64,000 nt of DNA from Pandoraea norimbergensis (GTDB lineage Bacteria > Pseudomonadota > Gammaproteobacteria > Burkholderiales > Burkholderiaceae). Shown here in pieces: positions 62,379 through 64,000 of the stretch. Under the pieces are notes generated by a model, which worked only from the letters and a program-made list of their open reading frames with translations, was not told the origin of the DNA and made no database searches. A program made the position numbers and the translations under genes. Position 1 is the first letter of the stretch. Every line of letters begins with the position of its first letter. The stretch covers positions 1,364,001 to 1,428,000 of the forward strand of contig NZ_CP013480.3 in assembly GCF_001465545.3 (NCBI RefSeq), written 5' to 3'.

Positions 62379-63689
62379 TTAGTGCTTCAGGCCGCCCTTG
62401 ATCCAGTCGGCCGACTTCACACCTTCGGGCGGCGTGACTTCTGCGATCGAGTACTGCTTCACGTCCGTCACGGTGACCTTGCCGTTCACGTTCTTCACGA
62501 TGCCGAACGCGGTGCCTTGCGCGGCCTGGTGACCCTTGCCCAGCGTCAGACCGATCTTGCCGGCCGGGGCTTCGAAGGCGAGGTGTTCGAACGAGGCGAT
62601 GACCTGCTCCGGCGTCGGCTGCTTGCCGCCGTTAGCGGCCTGTGCCTTCTCGTAAGCGGCCTTGAGCGCGAGAATGCTCTGGTTCATCTTGTACGACGGG
62701 TAGCTCGGCGTGTCGTTGAACTTGGCGCTGTAGGCCGTGCGCAGCCAGCGGTTCAGCGCGTTGTCCGGCGCGAACATGCCGTACATGCCGCGAGCACCGA
62801 TGATCACGCCGTCGGGCAGACGCGTCTTGCCGTGCGTGGCCGTCTCGCCGGCGGTCAGCACCGTCAGCGACTTCTTGAACAGATCGCGCGGACCGGCCTG
62901 CACCACGAGGCCTTCCAGATCGCCACCCCAGAAGCTGGAGTGCAGCACGTCCGGGTGGGCGGCGAGCAGGCTCGAGATGCCGGCGTTGTATTGACCCGCG
63001 CCCAGTTGCGGCATTTGCGAGCTGACCGACTTGGCGTTCGGCTTGAGCGACTTCAGCGTGCCTTCGAAGTCGGCCCACGCGTCCTGACCCCACGCGTAGT
63101 TCTGGTTGATACCGGCGTACGTTTGCAGATCGGGCTTGCGCTCGGCGACATAGCGGGCGGCGCCCACGTTATCCATCGTGGCGGTCGCCACCGGGCGGAA
63201 CACGTACTTGAAGCTCGCGTCTTCGAACACGCGCGGCGTGCCGCAATCGAAGAACAGCGTGACCTTTTTCATTTCTTCGGCCACCGGCGCAATCGCCAGA
63301 CAGTTGCCCGAGGACGTGTAGCCGACCACATAGTCCACGCCCTGATTCAGCAGGTTGCGGTACTCGCTCACTTGCTTGCTGGTGCTACCGGCTTCGTCGA
63401 TGTAGACGAGCTCGATCGGTGCACCACCGAAGCCCTTGGCGGCGTACGGTGCGGGCACCTTGCCGGCGTTGAGTTCTGCGGCCGTGACTTCGGCGGCGTT
63501 CTTGGCGGGCACGCCGAACGGGCCTGCGGCGGCGCCCGACATGAACGTGACGATGCCGATCTTGATCGGCTTCACGGCCGGGGTCTGGGCTTGTGCCGTA
63601 CCGGCAACCGAGGCAATGGCGGCGGCGGCCGCGAAGGTCGCGGTAGCGAGGGCGAGCGGCTTCATGCCGCGCTGGATCACGCGCTTCAT
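62379..63689 (-). CDS. Branched-chain-type ABC transporter substrate-binding protein
   Basis: The 436-residue periplasmic protein has a signal peptide (1-35, ending GTAQAQ) and a Peripla_BP_6 fold: PIKIGIVTFMSGAAAGPFG, then VDYVVGYTSSGNCLAIAPVAEEM. It is longer than LivK (about 370), like binding proteins for aromatic or dicarboxylate-type ligands. AAAGGAAA precedes the ATG. It is first of the five transport genes. The ligand is unknown and may not be an amino acid, given the linked dehydrogenases. Confidence 0.92.
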   Translation of the reverse strand: MKRVIQRGMKPLALATATFAAAAAIASVAGTAQAQTPAVKPIKIGIVTFMSGAAAGPFGVPAKNAAEVTAAELNAGKVPAPYAAKGFGGAPIELVYIDEAGSTSKQVSEYRNLLNQGVDYVVGYTSSGNCLAIAPVAEEMKKVTLFFDCGTPRVFEDASFKYVFRPVATATMDNVGAARYVAERKPDLQTYAGINQNYAWGQDAWADFEGTLKSLKPNAKSVSSQMPQLGAGQYNAGISSLLAAHPDVLHSSFWGGDLEGLVVQAGPRDLFKKSLTVLTAGETATHGKTRLPDGVIIGARGMYGMFAPDNALNRWLRTAYSAKFNDTPSYPSYKMNQSILALKAAYEKAQAANGGKQPTPEQVIASFEHLAFEAPAGKIGLTLGKGHQAAQGTAFGIVKNVNGKVTVTDVKQYSIAEVTPPEGVKSADWIKGGLKH

Positions 63690-63770
63690 ACTGGTTTCCT
63701 TTGGTGGTATTGCGACTTGTGTCGTGTTATCGGTCTAGTGCCGTTAGTGGGTGCCTGTTCGTACCGGGCA

Positions 63771-64000
63771 TCACACTTGCAGGCACAGATACTTCAGTTC
63801 GAGGTATTCCTCGATGCCGTAGTGCGAGCCTTCGCGGCCCACCCCGGATTGCTTGATGCCGCCGAACGGGGCGACTTCGTTGGAGATCAGCCCGGTGTTC
63901 AGGCCGACCATGCCGTACTCGAGGGCTTCGGCCGTGCGCCATGCGCGGGCGATGTCGCGCGTATACAGATAGGCAGCCAGACCGAATTCGGTGTCGTTGG
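63771..64000 (-). CDS. NAD(P)-dependent aldehyde dehydrogenase, C-terminal part (succinate-semialdehyde type)
   Basis: The last 75 codons are present; the gene continues beyond the window edge. The end reads [19 protein letters not shown], then [20 protein letters not shown], typical of GabD-type succinate-semialdehyde dehydrogenase. It lies 81 bp before the binding-protein gene on the same strand and may lead the operon. Confidence 0.88.
   Translation of the reverse strand, partial: NDTEFGLAAYLYTRDIARAWRTAEALEYGMVGLNTGLISNEVAPFGGIKQSGVGREGSHYGIEEYLELKYLCLQV

Overview
The window is high-GC, densely coded bacterial chromosome and suggests a Burkholderiales member, most likely Pandoraea or a close relative. 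The signs are a Burkholderia-type trimeric porin, FabV enoyl reductase, an EmrAB-type efflux pump with a NodT-type outer-membrane lipoprotein, a LivKHMGF operon, and a convergent luxI/luxR pair of the kind described in Pandoraea. The species is inferred from gene content only. I see no rRNA, CRISPR array, integrase or insertion sequence.

Layout. 0-12 kb is mainly housekeeping: MFS exporter, fabV, DUF72 protein, cyclopropane fatty-acid synthase, pdxH, an asmA/tcdA pair whose start codons overlap head to head, fadD, and two near-identical tRNA-Arg(ACG) genes. 12-17.6 kb is a tripartite efflux operon facing a TetR-type repressor, with readable promoters and operator repeats between them. 17.7-31.4 kb is a patchwork: amino-acid permease, porin, Lrp regulator, L-lactate dehydrogenase, a HicB remnant, a glycine-zipper protein, a LysR/MFS/binding-protein/amidase block, LysE and another MFS exporter.

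31.6-43.3 kb is a sulfur-scavenging region. A leftward operon carries alkanesulfonate monooxygenase, a class II aldolase-like protein, a sulfonate-type ABC transporter with two binding proteins, and a membrane cytochrome c. A divergent rightward set carries an acyl-CoA-dehydrogenase-like oxidoreductase, a cysteine dioxygenase and a four-domain rhodanese.

43.4-56.1 kb is the most distinctive part, a quorum-sensing island. Three copies of a perfect 16-bp palindrome, CTGTCAACGTTGACAG, with lux-box architecture lie upstream of an autotransporter, between two divergent Ig-like repeat genes, and upstream of luxI. A plausible -10 element lies about 32 bp from the palindrome centre in at least three of the four orientations. 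A tandem second autotransporter and the leftward Ig-like gene are both cut at the same point (about 48,990). The large rightward Ig-like gene has two opposite frameshifts, and a third Ig-like gene ends in a lectin-like/DUF1566-like domain. I infer an AHL-controlled surface-protein locus that has undergone deletion and decay.

56.1-64 kb holds an AT-rich gap, DUF4180 and DUF1801 proteins, an iron-type alcohol dehydrogenase, a full branched-chain-type ABC transporter, and the end of a succinate-semialdehyde-dehydrogenase-like gene. Together these suggest uptake and oxidation of a small hydroxy acid such as 4-hydroxybutyrate (inference).
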